From assembly GCF_002797915.1 (NCBI RefSeq), contig NZ_PGTY01000001.1:1922001-1986000 (forward strand): 64,000 nt of DNA. Direction: 5' to 3'. Positions 1 to 8,886 of this stretch are shown here, one piece after another (the first letter of the stretch is position 1; every line of letters begins with the position of its first letter). Position numbers and translations under genes: made by a program. The stretch comes from Yoonia maricola. GTDB taxonomy: Bacteria > Pseudomonadota > Alphaproteobacteria > Rhodobacterales > Rhodobacteraceae. Under the pieces are notes generated by a model. The model made no database searches, was not told the origin of the DNA, and saw only the letters and a program-made list of their open reading frames with translations.

Positions 1-833
1 GGGCCGAGAACATGAGCCGATCACCCTATATCATCTCGGATCAGCGCTGGGGCGCAAAGATGGGTGATGTCCGCACGCAAGACATGATGTTGGGCGCACT
101 GAACTGCCCCTTCGGCACCGGGCATATGGGTGTGACAGCCGAAAACGTCGCGACCGAGCATGACATCAGCCGCGCGGATCAGGATGCCTTTGCGTTGCAA
201 AGTCAGGAACGTGCGGCGGCGGCGATAGAGGCTGGTTACTTCGAGAGCCAGATCACCCCCGTGCCGGTCAAGAAACGCCGCGAGATAGTGGATTTCGTGA
301 CAGATGAACACCCCAAGGCGACCACTTTGGATGTGCTCGCGGGCCTGCGCCCGGTATTCCAGAAAGACGGCAGTGTCACCGCGGGCAACGCCTCTGGCCT
401 GAACGATGGTGCAGCGGCAATTGTGCTGGCCACTGCGGAGGCTGCTGAGACCGCTGGCCTCACACCCAAATTCCGCATTCTGGGCTACGCCCACGCCGGG
501 GTCCGCCCTGAGGTGATGGGTATCGGCCCTGTCCCTGCCGTTGCGAACCTCTTGGTCAAAACCAAGCTGACCGTGGATAATTTCGATGTGATTGAATCGA
601 ACGAGGCCTTCGCCTCTCAAGCGCTTGCCGTATCCAAAGAGCTGGGCTTTGACCCTGCCCGCGTGAACCCCAATGGCGGTGCGATTGCACTGGGCCATCC
701 GGTTGGCGCGACAGGTGCCATCATCACAGTCAAGGCGATGTATGAGTTGGAGCGGATCGGTGGTCAGCGCGCTCTGATCACCATGTGCATCGGCGGTGGC
801 CAAGGCATCGCATTGGCAATTGAGCGGATTTAA
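1..833 (+). CDS. bktB: Beta-ketothiolase BktB-type (acetyl-CoA C-acyltransferase), 5' end outside window
   Basis: C-terminal 276 residues or so of a thiolase of about 390; the frame is open at the left edge, so the N-terminal half with the acylating Cys is missing. It cleaves or condenses 3-ketoacyl-CoA and acetyl-CoA, in beta-oxidation or polyhydroxyalkanoate precursor supply. The visible part carries SRSPY and RWGAKMGD near the edge, NEAFASQ (about nt 600-620), the catalytic-His loop [11 protein letters not shown] (about nt 688-720) and the catalytic-Cys loop MCIGGGQG (about nt 783-807). The wording around [20 protein letters not shown] matches the BktB branch better than generic PhaA. Function is family knowledge; the substrate chain length is not visible. 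Confidence 0.93.
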   Translation, partial: AENMSRSPYIISDQRWGAKMGDVRTQDMMLGALNCPFGTGHMGVTAENVATEHDISRADQDAFALQSQERAAAAIEAGYFESQITPVPVKKRREIVDFVTDEHPKATTLDVLAGLRPVFQKDGSVTAGNASGLNDGAAAIVLATAEAAETAGLTPKFRILGYAHAGVRPEVMGIGPVPAVANLLVKTKLTVDNFDVIESNEAFASQALAVSKELGFDPARVNPNGGAIALGHPVGATGAIITVKAMYELERIGGQRALITMCIGGGQGIALAIERI

Positions 834-908
834 CGCAGGCGGTCCCCTTGCGGTTGCGGGTGCCTCATGCTTCTTACGGTTAACGTCAAGAAATGAGATG
901 TCCACCCC

Positions 909-1202
909 GTGACCACCCGCCCCGCCCTGCGCCACGTTGTGTTCTTCAGCGCCAAGGACAAGGCTGACATTCCGCGCATCGTGGAAGGTCTCGAACTCTT
1001 GGCTGGCATCCCGGATAGCTGCAGGTTTGAGGTGCGCAGGAACACCCAAAACGATGCGCTTTCATCTGAGGTTGATGTGATCGTCTATGCAGAGTTTGAC
1101 AGCGCTGCGTCTTTGGCGGCCTATAAGGCGCACCCGCTTTATGAGGCATCCATCAAAGCCGTCCGCCCATTGCGCAACATGCGGATCGCGGCGGACTTTT
1201 AG
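909..1202 (+). CDS. Dabb (stress-responsive alpha/beta barrel) domain protein
   Basis: 97-residue protein with the pattern of the Dabb ferredoxin-like fold: RHVVFFSAKD at the start, a central EVRRNTQNDA segment and DVIVYAEFDSAASLAAYKAHPLY, with the conserved late His-Pro. Such proteins are small dimeric cytoplasmic barrels, usually of unknown substrate. The start is GTG, with a weak purine-rich stretch upstream. The gene converges on the aspartate dehydrogenase and their stop codons overlap by a few bases, so no separate terminator fits between them. Confidence 0.8.
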   Translation: MTTRPALRHVVFFSAKDKADIPRIVEGLELLAGIPDSCRFEVRRNTQNDALSSEVDVIVYAEFDSAASLAAYKAHPLYEASIKAVRPLRNMRIAADF

Positions 1203-1981
1203 AACCCGATCTGTTTCTGACGCTCTGCCAAAGCCGCCACGATGCTCATCGCGGCAAGCGACGAACTGCGCGGGTTCTGGGGCAAACCATTGCCTGCGAT
1301 CGTAAAGGTGAAGGTACCGAAATCACCCTTGGCGGTGACCTCATGAAGATTTTCCGTGACCGTCGGATCAGCGATTAACTGCACCTGCGTTTGATCAAGG
1401 CCGATCCCCGCAAGGGCAACGGCAGCTGCCACATTCGCGTTTTTGGGATAGGCCAATGCGGCTTCGCGTGCGGTGCCGCTGAAATGCGTGGCAGCTTCGG
1501 TAAGCGCATCAAGATCAAGCACTGCCTCTGCCGGTGAACCATGCCACCCTCCCGGTGGTTTACGCCCAATATAGCTCACCTCAATAATCGCGCCGGTACT
1601 TGCCCCGCGCAGCGCATCCAGACCACCGATGGCCCCGCTCACCAAATGCAACCGCGCCCCGCCCTTCGTGGCCGCGTCCTTCAAAGATTGCTCAACTTGG
1701 CGGTCTGCCAACGCACCCAAAGAAACCGTCATCACATCAATGCCCAGCGCCAAGGCCACTGGCCCATGCTGCGCAAGTGCCTGATGTCCGCCGCAGTCAA
1801 TCACCAGATCAGGGTGGAGAGGCAGATCATTAAGGTCAGAGATACGTGGCGGCGCGTCTTCACCGCTTTCTTTGCCTGGCCGTACAATTTGAGCAATCTC
1901 AGTGACATGCAACCCCGCCAGTTTGCCACGAACATGAACCGCAATAGCCCCATGTCCAATAATCGCAATGCGCAGATCCAT
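1199..1981 (-). CDS. L-aspartate dehydrogenase (NadX-like)
   Basis: 260-residue NAD(P)-dependent oxidoreductase with an N-terminal Rossmann motif (IAIIGHGAIA, residues 4-13) and the family's central GAIGGLDALRGA and YIGRKPPGGW segments, followed by AYPKNANVAAAVALAG. The family converts L-aspartate to iminoaspartate/oxaloacetate and can feed quinolinate synthesis or aspartate catabolism. The start ATG overlaps the stop of yaaA by 4 bases (ATGA), so the pair is translationally coupled. No nadA or nadC is nearby, so a role in NAD synthesis is only inferred. Confidence 0.85.
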   Translation of the reverse strand: MDLRIAIIGHGAIAVHVRGKLAGLHVTEIAQIVRPGKESGEDAPPRISDLNDLPLHPDLVIDCGGHQALAQHGPVALALGIDVMTVSLGALADRQVEQSLKDAATKGGARLHLVSGAIGGLDALRGASTGAIIEVSYIGRKPPGGWHGSPAEAVLDLDALTEAATHFSGTAREAALAYPKNANVAAAVALAGIGLDQTQVQLIADPTVTENLHEVTAKGDFGTFTFTIAGNGLPQNPRSSSLAAMSIVAALAERQKQIGF

Positions 1982-2751
1982 CAGGTGGGGTAGTCGCGCA
2001 GGAAGACCCATTTGTCGCCCGCAGACATGTCCGCGTCATAGGCATAGCCGCCTGATGCAAATGCTTTGATCCCCTCTGCATCAATCACTCGGTTTTCAAC
2101 CATAAACCGCGCCATGGCGCCGCGGGCACGTTTGGCAAAGAAGCTGACGATACGCGGTTTATCTTCTTTCACTTCCATAAAGACCGGCGTGATCACCCGC
2201 AGTTTCAGCGCTTTGCGGTCGGCGGCACCGAAGTATTCCTGACTGGCACAATTGATCAGCGTGCTGGTGCGCACGGCCTCTGCCTGCGCATTCAGCGCCT
2301 TGGCAATCGTATCGCCCCAATAATCATAAAGCGTCTTGCCGCGCCTTGTTTTCAAACGGCTGCCCATTTCCAGGCGGTAGGGCTGGATCGCATCCAGCGG
2401 GCGCAGCAGGCCGTAAAGGCCGGACAGGATGCGCAGATGGTCCTGTGCCCATGCCATATCATCCTCGGTCAGCGTCTTGGCCTCTAGCCCCTGATAGGTA
2501 TCTCCGTTAAATGCCAGTGCCGCAGGTTTCGTCGCATCGGCTTCAGGCTCTGCCGCGAACGCCTTGAAACGATCCCGGTTCAGGCGGGCGAGGTCGTCTG
2601 AAATGCTCATCAGACCTTTCAGATCTTTCAACGTCAGGTTCTTGGCCGTCTTGGACAGGCGCACCGCGTCTTCCTGAAAATCTGGGGCAGTCGCTTGGAC
2701 CGCAACCGGGTCCATGTCGAGGGACTTGGCAGGAGAAACAACGACGAGCAT
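1981..2751 (-). CDS. yaaA: Peroxide stress protein YaaA (DUF328/UPF0246)
   Basis: 256 residues, the usual length for YaaA. It begins MLVVVSPAKSLDM and contains LAFNGDTYQGL, LSGLYGLLRPLD, YRLEMG and NCASQEYF, all typical of the family. YaaA limits intracellular free iron and DNA damage during peroxide stress in E. coli. The start was chosen at the ATG that gives the conserved MLVVVSPAK N-terminus and has an AAGGA-like ribosome site about 8 bases upstream; a longer frame adds 19 unconserved residues. It is the first gene of a two-gene unit with aspartate dehydrogenase. Confidence 0.92.
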   Translation of the reverse strand: MLVVVSPAKSLDMDPVAVQATAPDFQEDAVRLSKTAKNLTLKDLKGLMSISDDLARLNRDRFKAFAAEPEADATKPAALAFNGDTYQGLEAKTLTEDDMAWAQDHLRILSGLYGLLRPLDAIQPYRLEMGSRLKTRRGKTLYDYWGDTIAKALNAQAEAVRTSTLINCASQEYFGAADRKALKLRVITPVFMEVKEDKPRIVSFFAKRARGAMARFMVENRVIDAEGIKAFASGGYAYDADMSAGDKWVFLRDYPT

Positions 2752-2854
2752 TTTGGCATCCTTCTTCAATCTTGGAAGGGATGTAACATGGCAAACGGCG
2801 TTGACCACCCCTCAGACAGTCAGGACGGCCAGAGATACGACACCAAAGGGGTTA

Positions 2855-3181
2855 TTAGTTCAGTTGAACCTGCAACGGGTACTGACCATCCTCGAACGGA
2901 CCAAAAAGGTCGTCCAGATCAGGGTGCTCCACAGGCTCGCCCGAATAGTCAGCAACAAGATTTTGTTCAGAGACATAGGCTACATAAAAGCTCTGATCGT
3001 TCTCAGCCAGAAGGTGATAGAACGGCTGGTCTTTCTTGGGGCGACTATCCTCTGGAATGGCGTTGTACCATTCGTCTGTGTTCGAAAACATGGCATCCAC
3101 GTCAAACACCACACCCCGGAAAGGGTGCTTGCGGTGACGGACAACTTGGCCCAGATGATATTTGGCGCGTGTTTTGAACAT
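2855..3181 (-). CDS. hspQ: Heat shock protein HspQ (hemimethylated-DNA-binding YccV fold)
   Basis: 108 residues. It starts MFKTRAKYHLGQVVRHRKHPFRG and carries the family's VVFDVDAMFSNTDEWYNAIP and QPFYHLLAEN segments, then YVAYVSEQNLV. HspQ is a small cytoplasmic protein that binds hemimethylated DNA and modulates Lon-dependent proteolysis in enterobacteria; in alphaproteobacteria the role is assumed similar. An AGGAAG ribosome site precedes the ATG. Transcribed divergently from the AEC transporter with an 81-base gap. Confidence 0.9.
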   Translation of the reverse strand: MFKTRAKYHLGQVVRHRKHPFRGVVFDVDAMFSNTDEWYNAIPEDSRPKKDQPFYHLLAENDQSFYVAYVSEQNLVADYSGEPVEHPDLDDLFGPFEDGQYPLQVQLN

Positions 3182-3262
3182 GGTCTTCCTACCTTGCGCC
3201 CTTATATGCTTGCTGCAGGTGCAAAGTCCACGGTTTGCACTAAAATTTGAAGGAAACAGTCT

Positions 3263-4144
3263 GTGAACCTCGCCCTGACAGTGCTGAATATCACCGCGCC
3301 CGTATTCCTTTTGGCGGCCGTTGGGTTCGTCTGGGTCAAGCTGGGGTTCGAATACCGGGTCGAGTTTGTGACGCGGATGGCGATGACGCTGGCAGTGCCG
3401 TGCCTCATCTTTGTGGCACTGATGAACATTGAGGTGGAACCAGCAGCGCTCGCGGCCCTCTCATTGGCGTCATTTGTGGCCTACGGCCTTGTTATGGTGG
3501 GCTGTTTTATCCTCGTGAAAGCGGCAAAGCTGGATACGCAGACCTATTTGGCGCCGCTCATCTTTGGCAACACGGGCAACCTTGGCCTGCCTTTGGCGCT
3601 CTTCGCATTTGGCGAGATCGGGCTGGGCTATGCCGTTGTGGTCTTTGCGATCATGGCGATCCTGTCCTTTACAATTGGCATCTGGATGGTTGCTGGGGCC
3701 GGATCATTCAAGCGCGTGATCCAAGAACCGCTGGTCGGCGCCACGTTACTCGGGGCATTGTTCCTGTGGCAAGGCTGGGAAACCCCAGAATTCCTGACAA
3801 GCGCCATTGAATTAATCGGCCAAATGGCGATTCCAATGATGCTGATCACACTTGGCGTCGCAGTGGCACGGCTAGAAACCAAGGCGATGACGCAGGCGGT
3901 TGTGCTTTCGGTGATCAAGGTCATGATCTGCACGGGCGCAGGCTGGGCCGCAGCCACATGGTTCGGACTTGATCCGATCGCCGCCGGTGTTCTGATCGTG
4001 CAGGTGGCCACACCTGTGGCGGTGACATCGTATCTGCTGGCTGAAAAATATGGGGCCGATGCACAACCCGTTGCGGGGCTTGTCGTGGCCTCTACTTTGC
4101 TTTCAGTGCTCGTTTTACCGCTCATCCTTGCTTTTGTGGTCTGA
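3263..4144 (+). CDS. AEC-family permease (auxin efflux carrier-like transporter)
   Basis: 293 residues, almost entirely hydrophobic with about ten predicted membrane spans. Conserved features include TLAVPCLIFVALM in the first repeat, GNTGNLGLPLALFAFGE in the middle and QVATPVAVTSYLLAEKYGADA near the end, the pattern of the bacterial AEC/malonate-transporter-like family. It probably exports or exchanges a small organic acid or amino acid; the substrate cannot be read from the sequence. The start is GTG, preceded by AAGGAAA about 6 bases upstream. Confidence 0.88.
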   Translation: MNLALTVLNITAPVFLLAAVGFVWVKLGFEYRVEFVTRMAMTLAVPCLIFVALMNIEVEPAALAALSLASFVAYGLVMVGCFILVKAAKLDTQTYLAPLIFGNTGNLGLPLALFAFGEIGLGYAVVVFAIMAILSFTIGIWMVAGAGSFKRVIQEPLVGATLLGALFLWQGWETPEFLTSAIELIGQMAIPMMLITLGVAVARLETKAMTQAVVLSVIKVMICTGAGWAAATWFGLDPIAAGVLIVQVATPVAVTSYLLAEKYGADAQPVAGLVVASTLLSVLVLPLILAFVV

Positions 4145-4219
4145 TTGCCGCGCTTGAGGGATTCCCAGACAAGCCCGGACGCGCTATAGTCAAAAAAAAC
4201 AAATATAAGCGAGAGGCAG

Positions 4220-4810
4220 ATGAGCAGTATCTTTCGCGCCATGGCATGTGTGATGCTTCTAGCAAGCTGCAGCGGCGGTTCGAGCTATAACTCGGCGCCA
4301 CGCAACCTTGATGATGCATGCAGTATCGTGTCCGAGCGCCCCGAATACCTTCGTGCATTCCAAGCGGTGGAGCGTAAATACGGCGTGCCCGTGCCGTCGC
4401 TGATGGCGATCATCTATCAGGAAAGCAAATTCATCGGGAACAACCGTACCCCACATCGTTATGCGCTGGGCGTGATCCCTGTGGGGCGTCAGTCATCAGC
4501 CTTTGGCTATAGCCAGGCACTGGATGGCACGTGGGAAGAATACCAAGATGGCCCCGGCGGCAGCCGTGCGCGGCGTGATGATGTCTTTGACGCGACCGAT
4601 TTCATGGGCTGGTACATGGTCCAGACCGTGGAAGAGACGGGCGTGCCAATCAACGACACCCGCAATCAGTATCTGGCCTATCACGACGGGCGCAGCGGTT
4701 TTAACCGCGGCACATGGCGGTCCAAAAGCTGGCTGGTGCGGATCGCGGGCGAGGTCGAGGCACGGGCAGTGATGTATGACCAGCAATTGCGGTCTTGTCG
4801 CAAGCGGTGA
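4220..4810 (+). CDS. Lipoprotein with lytic transglycosylase SLT domain
   Basis: 196 residues with a type II signal peptide (lipobox LLAS-Cys17), so it should be anchored to the periplasmic face of a membrane. Residues 42-75 hold the SLT-like opening with the predicted catalytic Glu68 in IIYQESKF, followed by AFGYSQALDGTWEEY, DATDFMGWYMVQTV and the late YLAYHDGRSGFNRGTW motif. This is a short MltC/EtgA-like fold predicted to cleave peptidoglycan glycan strands. A GAGAGG ribosome site precedes the ATG. It converges on lolA with only about 20 bases between stops. Confidence 0.85.
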   Translation: MSSIFRAMACVMLLASCSGGSSYNSAPRNLDDACSIVSERPEYLRAFQAVERKYGVPVPSLMAIIYQESKFIGNNRTPHRYALGVIPVGRQSSAFGYSQALDGTWEEYQDGPGGSRARRDDVFDATDFMGWYMVQTVEETGVPINDTRNQYLAYHDGRSGFNRGTWRSKSWLVRIAGEVEARAVMYDQQLRSCRKR

Positions 4811-4829
4811 TGCTCAACCTCCGGCTGCT

Positions 4830-5435
4830 TTAACCCGCGCGGTCACGTATCTCGGCCTGAATGTTGAACAGGATATCGCGGATCGCCCCGCCTGAGACCA
4901 GATCATTCAGAATGACTGTCGTCTCTGTACCGGTTTCATCCGTGACGATCCACTGGCGCAACTCAACCGGGTTGGCGGTAAAGACCATCTGGATACTGCC
5001 GTAGTTGGGGTTGTCGGGGTCCTGTGCCGTCACGGTTGTTGTGGTCCCGTCAGAGGTGACATTGGTGACCATATCAGCGCGCTCAAAATCAACATTATCC
5101 TGCAGAATGATGCTGAGCGGCGTTTGGTTGAGCGGATAACGTTCCGGGCCGGTGTTGGAGCGGGCATCAAATATCGCCAACTGACCACCGCCAGCCAAAA
5201 CCATTGAATCCGCAGGCGCATTATATTCAAACCGGATCCGGCCGGGACGTTTGATGTAAATCTGGCCCGTGCTTAAAGTACCATCCGCGTTGATCTGGGT
5301 GAAGCCACCTTGGGCTGTTTGCAACTGGTTCAGGTAGGCCGAAATTTGGCCCAGGCTGAGCTGCTGTGCCGTAGCCGCACCGGCGTAAAGCGTCAGTGCG
5401 ATTGCGGTGATAATCGATAGGATACGTTTGTTCAT
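4830..5435 (-). CDS. lolA: Outer-membrane lipoprotein carrier protein LolA
   Basis: 201 residues with a Sec signal peptide ending after AGAATA (residue 23). The mature part begins LSLGQISAYLNQLQTAQGGFTQ, then GQIYIKRPGRIRFEYNAP, the diagnostic LolA segment, and ends in WIVTDETGTETTVILNDLVSG. LolA shuttles lipoproteins across the periplasm from LolCDE to the outer membrane. It stands alone here, without ftsK or lolB beside it. Confidence 0.9.
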   Translation of the reverse strand: MNKRILSIITAIALTLYAGAATAQQLSLGQISAYLNQLQTAQGGFTQINADGTLSTGQIYIKRPGRIRFEYNAPADSMVLAGGGQLAIFDARSNTGPERYPLNQTPLSIILQDNVDFERADMVTNVTSDGTTTTVTAQDPDNPNYGSIQMVFTANPVELRQWIVTDETGTETTVILNDLVSGGAIRDILFNIQAEIRDRAG

Positions 5436-5736
5436 GTCTCTTACCTATGTAGTTGGGTAACGAAATGCACCCTTTGGCTAGGCGATACAACAGCATGTGA
5501 AGCGGTGTTAAGCGATATCACGCCGTTTGATTTACGATAGCAGGCAACCGTCAGATGGCTGGGACTGTCCCGTCAAGACCGCGGCATCAGTGTTCACCAA
5601 ATAGGACAATGCGCTCGAATAACCTATGCCGCGAATGGCAGCTTTGAGCCCAAAGTCCCCGATGCTGCGCACAGGATGAGCGTCCGGTTTTCAAGAAGTG
5701 ACAAGAGGCCTATGTCCGCTGCGTGGGGCGAACCCA
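5436..5736. other. Intergenic stretch without a convincing gene
   Basis: About 300 bases between lolA and the serine hydrolase. It must hold the lolA promoter. I see no open frame of gene-like composition. The part near 5570-5720 has short phrases around TGTCCGCT and GCTTTGAGCCC that resemble the wording upstream of the neighbouring hydrolase (6670-6800), suggesting decayed repeated DNA on both sides of that gene. Confidence 0.4.
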
Positions 5737-6669
5737 TCATTGTCGATTTGCCAACTCTGCGACGGCAAACTCCGCCACGCCTTCATCTGTCCCGTCTGTG
5801 AAACAGGCAATCGTCATCGGGTCGGCTAGGTCAGGGTAGTGATAGACAGCGTTTACGCTGAAAGGTCCTCCGCCAGAATGTCCGACACCTCGTCCTGCGC
5901 CGCTGATCCCACCGGACATCAGACCCAAGCCATACCCGTACTCCGTCCATGGACGACCGGGAATGGCACCGCCAAGCGAGCGTCGGTTCAGCATCTCCGC
6001 CAGCGTGTCTGATCTGAGTAAATCATTTGAGAAGAGAGCATGTAGCAAGTGTGATGCGTCCGAAGCCGATCCAATGAGACAGCCGTGGTATACCCACCCC
6101 GGATCATAGCCAGTCGCAGCATCCCAATGCAGTGCAGCAGATTGTTCAAGTTTGTCCCAAAACGTCACGCTTTCCAAACCCAACGGCTTGCAAATCATGT
6201 CAGAAATGGTGTCTCCAAGCGACTTGCCAGTATTCTGTTCTATCAAACCCCGTGTAAGCAGATAACCGATATTGGAGTATGACCATCCCTCACCTGGCGC
6301 GAACAGCATGCCCTGCGCCAGCGTTGCATCAAGCAACTGTTCGCGCGACCATGGTTCATCTGCTCGCGCAACTGCCGCATGGTACTCTGGTAGTGACCCA
6401 TAGTCAGGGAGGCCAGAGGTATGGCCGAGCAACTGGCGAAGCGTAAATGGGTGGTCTTCGAGTAACGCATCCAAAGCCAAAACCTGCGCTTCGACTAACT
6501 TGAGTGCACAAATCGCAATCGCGGTTTTTGAAAAGCTCCAGTATGGGAAAAGCGCGCCGTCATTGCCGTTCCCGCCTTGACGACCTGACGTAGAAATCCA
6601 GTGTGAACATATTTCTTGATCGCTCATCCGAGCAGGGTCTGTGATCCTCGCGACCTTGTCAATTTGCAT
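5737..6669 (-). CDS. Serine hydrolase of the beta-lactamase/DD-peptidase family (class C type)
   Basis: About 310 residues from the preferred start. The three penicillin-recognition-like motifs are visible: SxxK as SFSK (residues 45-48), YxN as YSN (131-133), and HSGG near the C-terminus. Family members include esterases, peptidases and class C beta-lactamases; there is no signal peptide, so a cytoplasmic esterase or peptidase is more likely than a resistance enzyme. The frame stays open to 6864, but the extra 65 residues are Cys/Arg-rich and look non-coding, so I prefer the start at 6669. A start at 6627 (MSDQEIC) is also possible. Confidence 0.8.
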   Translation of the reverse strand: MQIDKVARITDPARMSDQEICSHWISTSGRQGGNGNDGALFPYWSFSKTAIAICALKLVEAQVLALDALLEDHPFTLRQLLGHTSGLPDYGSLPEYHAAVARADEPWSREQLLDATLAQGMLFAPGEGWSYSNIGYLLTRGLIEQNTGKSLGDTISDMICKPLGLESVTFWDKLEQSAALHWDAATGYDPGWVYHGCLIGSASDASHLLHALFSNDLLRSDTLAEMLNRRSLGGAIPGRPWTEYGYGLGLMSGGISGAGRGVGHSGGGPFSVNAVYHYPDLADPMTIACFTDGTDEGVAEFAVAELANRQ

Positions 6670-6870
6670 GCGAAATCGATCCCGAAAGCAGCCATTGGTG
6701 CTACCGCAGCGAAAGCTCACTAAGGTCCGCATTCCCGACCTCCATACACCACCCAGCGAAAGTCCGGGCTGCGGCGGACATGAGTGGCATTTGGGCCAAC
6801 ACCCCGTGATTTGCCCTCTTTTGATCAAACCCAGAAGGTGCGCTGTGTCGCGCAAAAGAGGCAAAAATGG

Positions 6871-8466
6871 TTAACGCAGCCACACTTCAATGCGGGTGTA
6901 GTCCGATCCGGCGACCTGACCGTCCAAACATGCAGCGGGCGAGACATCGCCAAAACCATATGATGATACGCTATAACCACCCGCTGCGATGGTGTCGGCT
7001 GCCACGCTTTCAAATATAGCGGCAAAGACAGTTGCCGCCGCAGCTGATGCATCAATTGCGGCCGCACTTCCCGCGGCGCTTTGTCCATGCCCGACAAAAA
7101 CAATCTCGCGGCCGTTGTTTGCATCATCTTGCAGGGTCTCGATCAGGTTAATCATCATCGCACGGTTCCATGCGCCTTCGGGGCCGCTGGCCACACCGCC
7201 TGTCATTGTGGATGACAAACGGTCTGCATCGACCAGCGCCTGAAACATCTCGGCTGCGGCCGTGCGTTGCGCATCATCGAATGACCCTGACAGCAAATCG
7301 CTTAGACGTGCGTTCTTTGCGTCCTCGTCCATGACCATGGCCCCATGATTGATGAAACCTTCGTTCTCAAGCAGGCCCCGGGCCACATCCGAGGACGCAA
7401 AATCAAAGACCTCTGCGATCAAGGGCGTTGCGGCAGGCACGTCATAGGTTGCCATGATCGGGCCCACCAAAGGATAATCGCCGGATATGATGTTGAATGG
7501 CGTGGGCGCGACGGCGATACCGCATGTCCCGGTCACATCAACAACGACATCCGCGTTTGCGGCAGCTGTTGTAATCACGCTGACACTGCCTGGGAATTGG
7601 TTGATTGAGGCTGCAACGCCCGCCTCGTTCGACAGTGTCAGCACATTCTCAGCGATCTCTTTTCCAGCGGGCTCCATGACCAAACGCTGCATGCCCGCAC
7701 CAACTTGCGAATTCGGTGGCAGTTGCAGCGGCAGTACACCCATATCGGCACCGCCAATTTCGGACCAATTTGTAATCTCACCGGCAAAGATGCGCGCCAA
7801 GTCATCGAGCGAGATTTCCGAGATACCTGCATTTGGTGCAACAATGACCGAGAAGGTGTTGAGGCCCAGCAACTGATGGCTCAAATTCGTGCCAAGCGCC
7901 CAAGCGGCTGGCGTGTTGTATTCCGCCGGTGCCGTCCCGTTCAGAGAGACAGTGCCGACGGTGATATCAGGAGCAGTATCGTCAGCATTCACAGCAAGAG
8001 AGGCAGATTGACCCGTATCGCTATTTTGCAAAAGCAGATCACCTTCTGATGTCAGTTCAACATTTGTCGCAGAGGCATTTGTGACCGCGTAGGCCCCTGT
8101 CACGATGCGGTAAAGCTCTGCGTATTCTGACGCTGAAAACCCGACGGTAAACGCATTTGATGTGCTGGGTGTGACAACAGCCTCGGTTGCCGCAGCGCCC
8201 TCGACACCCGCAAAAGCACCGCTGGTCAGTCCAAAATCACCCGATGCAACCACCGTGTCACACCCGGCACCGTAGCAAATCACTTCCGATGCAGGGACCG
8301 CCACGACACCAACAGATGTTTCGACCTGCACCATGACCCCGTTATAGCCAACAATCTCACCCTCTACATTGATGAAGCCATCGCCCGAACGCAATTCAAC
8401 CGCCTGTGCGACAAGTGCTGCAGGTGCGACAGAGTACAACAATGCCAGACCAATTCTTGAAATCAT
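6871..8466 (-). CDS. Periplasmic PstS-like phosphate-binding / OmpA-like fusion protein
   Basis: 531 residues. A Sec signal peptide ends near residue 22 (ALVAQA). Residues 25-100 form an unassigned N-terminal part with a Cys pair. About 190-400 is a PstS-like substrate-binding domain (NTFSVIVAPNAGISEISLDDLARIFAGEI, NWSEIGG), and the last 120 residues are OmpA-like (REIVFVGHGQSAAGS, VSSYGFGDVSPAAC, RIEVWLR), which should bind peptidoglycan. The gene probably tethers a ligand-binding domain to the cell wall. No pst genes are near, so phosphate as ligand is inference from the fold. Start ATG with GAAGAAAA upstream. Confidence 0.85.
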   Translation of the reverse strand: MISRIGLALLYSVAPAALVAQAVELRSGDGFINVEGEIVGYNGVMVQVETSVGVVAVPASEVICYGAGCDTVVASGDFGLTSGAFAGVEGAAATEAVVTPSTSNAFTVGFSASEYAELYRIVTGAYAVTNASATNVELTSEGDLLLQNSDTGQSASLAVNADDTAPDITVGTVSLNGTAPAEYNTPAAWALGTNLSHQLLGLNTFSVIVAPNAGISEISLDDLARIFAGEITNWSEIGGADMGVLPLQLPPNSQVGAGMQRLVMEPAGKEIAENVLTLSNEAGVAASINQFPGSVSVITTAAANADVVVDVTGTCGIAVAPTPFNIISGDYPLVGPIMATYDVPAATPLIAEVFDFASSDVARGLLENEGFINHGAMVMDEDAKNARLSDLLSGSFDDAQRTAAAEMFQALVDADRLSSTMTGGVASGPEGAWNRAMMINLIETLQDDANNGREIVFVGHGQSAAGSAAAIDASAAAATVFAAIFESVAADTIAAGGYSVSSYGFGDVSPAACLDGQVAGSDYTRIEVWLR

Positions 8467-8886
8467 TTTTCTTCGAAGCTCCGAACGTTCATTAGTCTTT
8501 TGCTTGGTGTTAGTTAACGTTTAAAATACCAAATACTGGCAAAACTAGGGAAATTCGTGTGTCTACCGGGAAATTATGCACATTTAGGCAACAATCTGGA
8601 AACCCTTGTTTCGTGGGTTTCGAAATTATCAAAACCTTGATGATCCGTTGGGCTTCACAGTCTTGCCACAATGCGACGATGGCATGCAGTCGTTGGGACC
8701 ACAACCCAATCCGCGGCGCAACGCCACCGAACCGACCTAAATTTTCTGCCGCCACGAAATCACTGCATTTCAGGTAGTACGGCGCGACCTTACGCTCCCG
8801 TCATACGGGCATCTGAGGTCGGTTGCAGCCCGTGCGCATCTAAACCCGACTCGGCTGCGTATGAAGAACAGAATACGGAGACAAAC
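8467..8886. other. Divergent intergenic region, no gene seen
   Basis: 420 bases between the PstS/OmpA gene (minus) and the DUF3833-like lipoprotein (plus). The first 100 bases are A/T-rich (around GTTAACGTTTAAAATA), consistent with the promoter of the minus-strand gene. Open frames through the stretch have unnatural composition. The lipoprotein's frame also stays open upstream to 8671 but that extension lacks protein character. Confidence 0.5.

Noticed and set aside
21..1049. 342-codon minus-strand frame across the thiolase gene
   Set aside because: The thiolase on the plus strand has both catalytic loops; the opposite frame is a shadow.
8671..8886. 72-codon N-terminal extension of the DUF3833-like lipoprotein
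   Set aside because: It would bury the lipoprotein signal peptide; the ATG at 8887 has a ribosome site and gives a proper lipobox.
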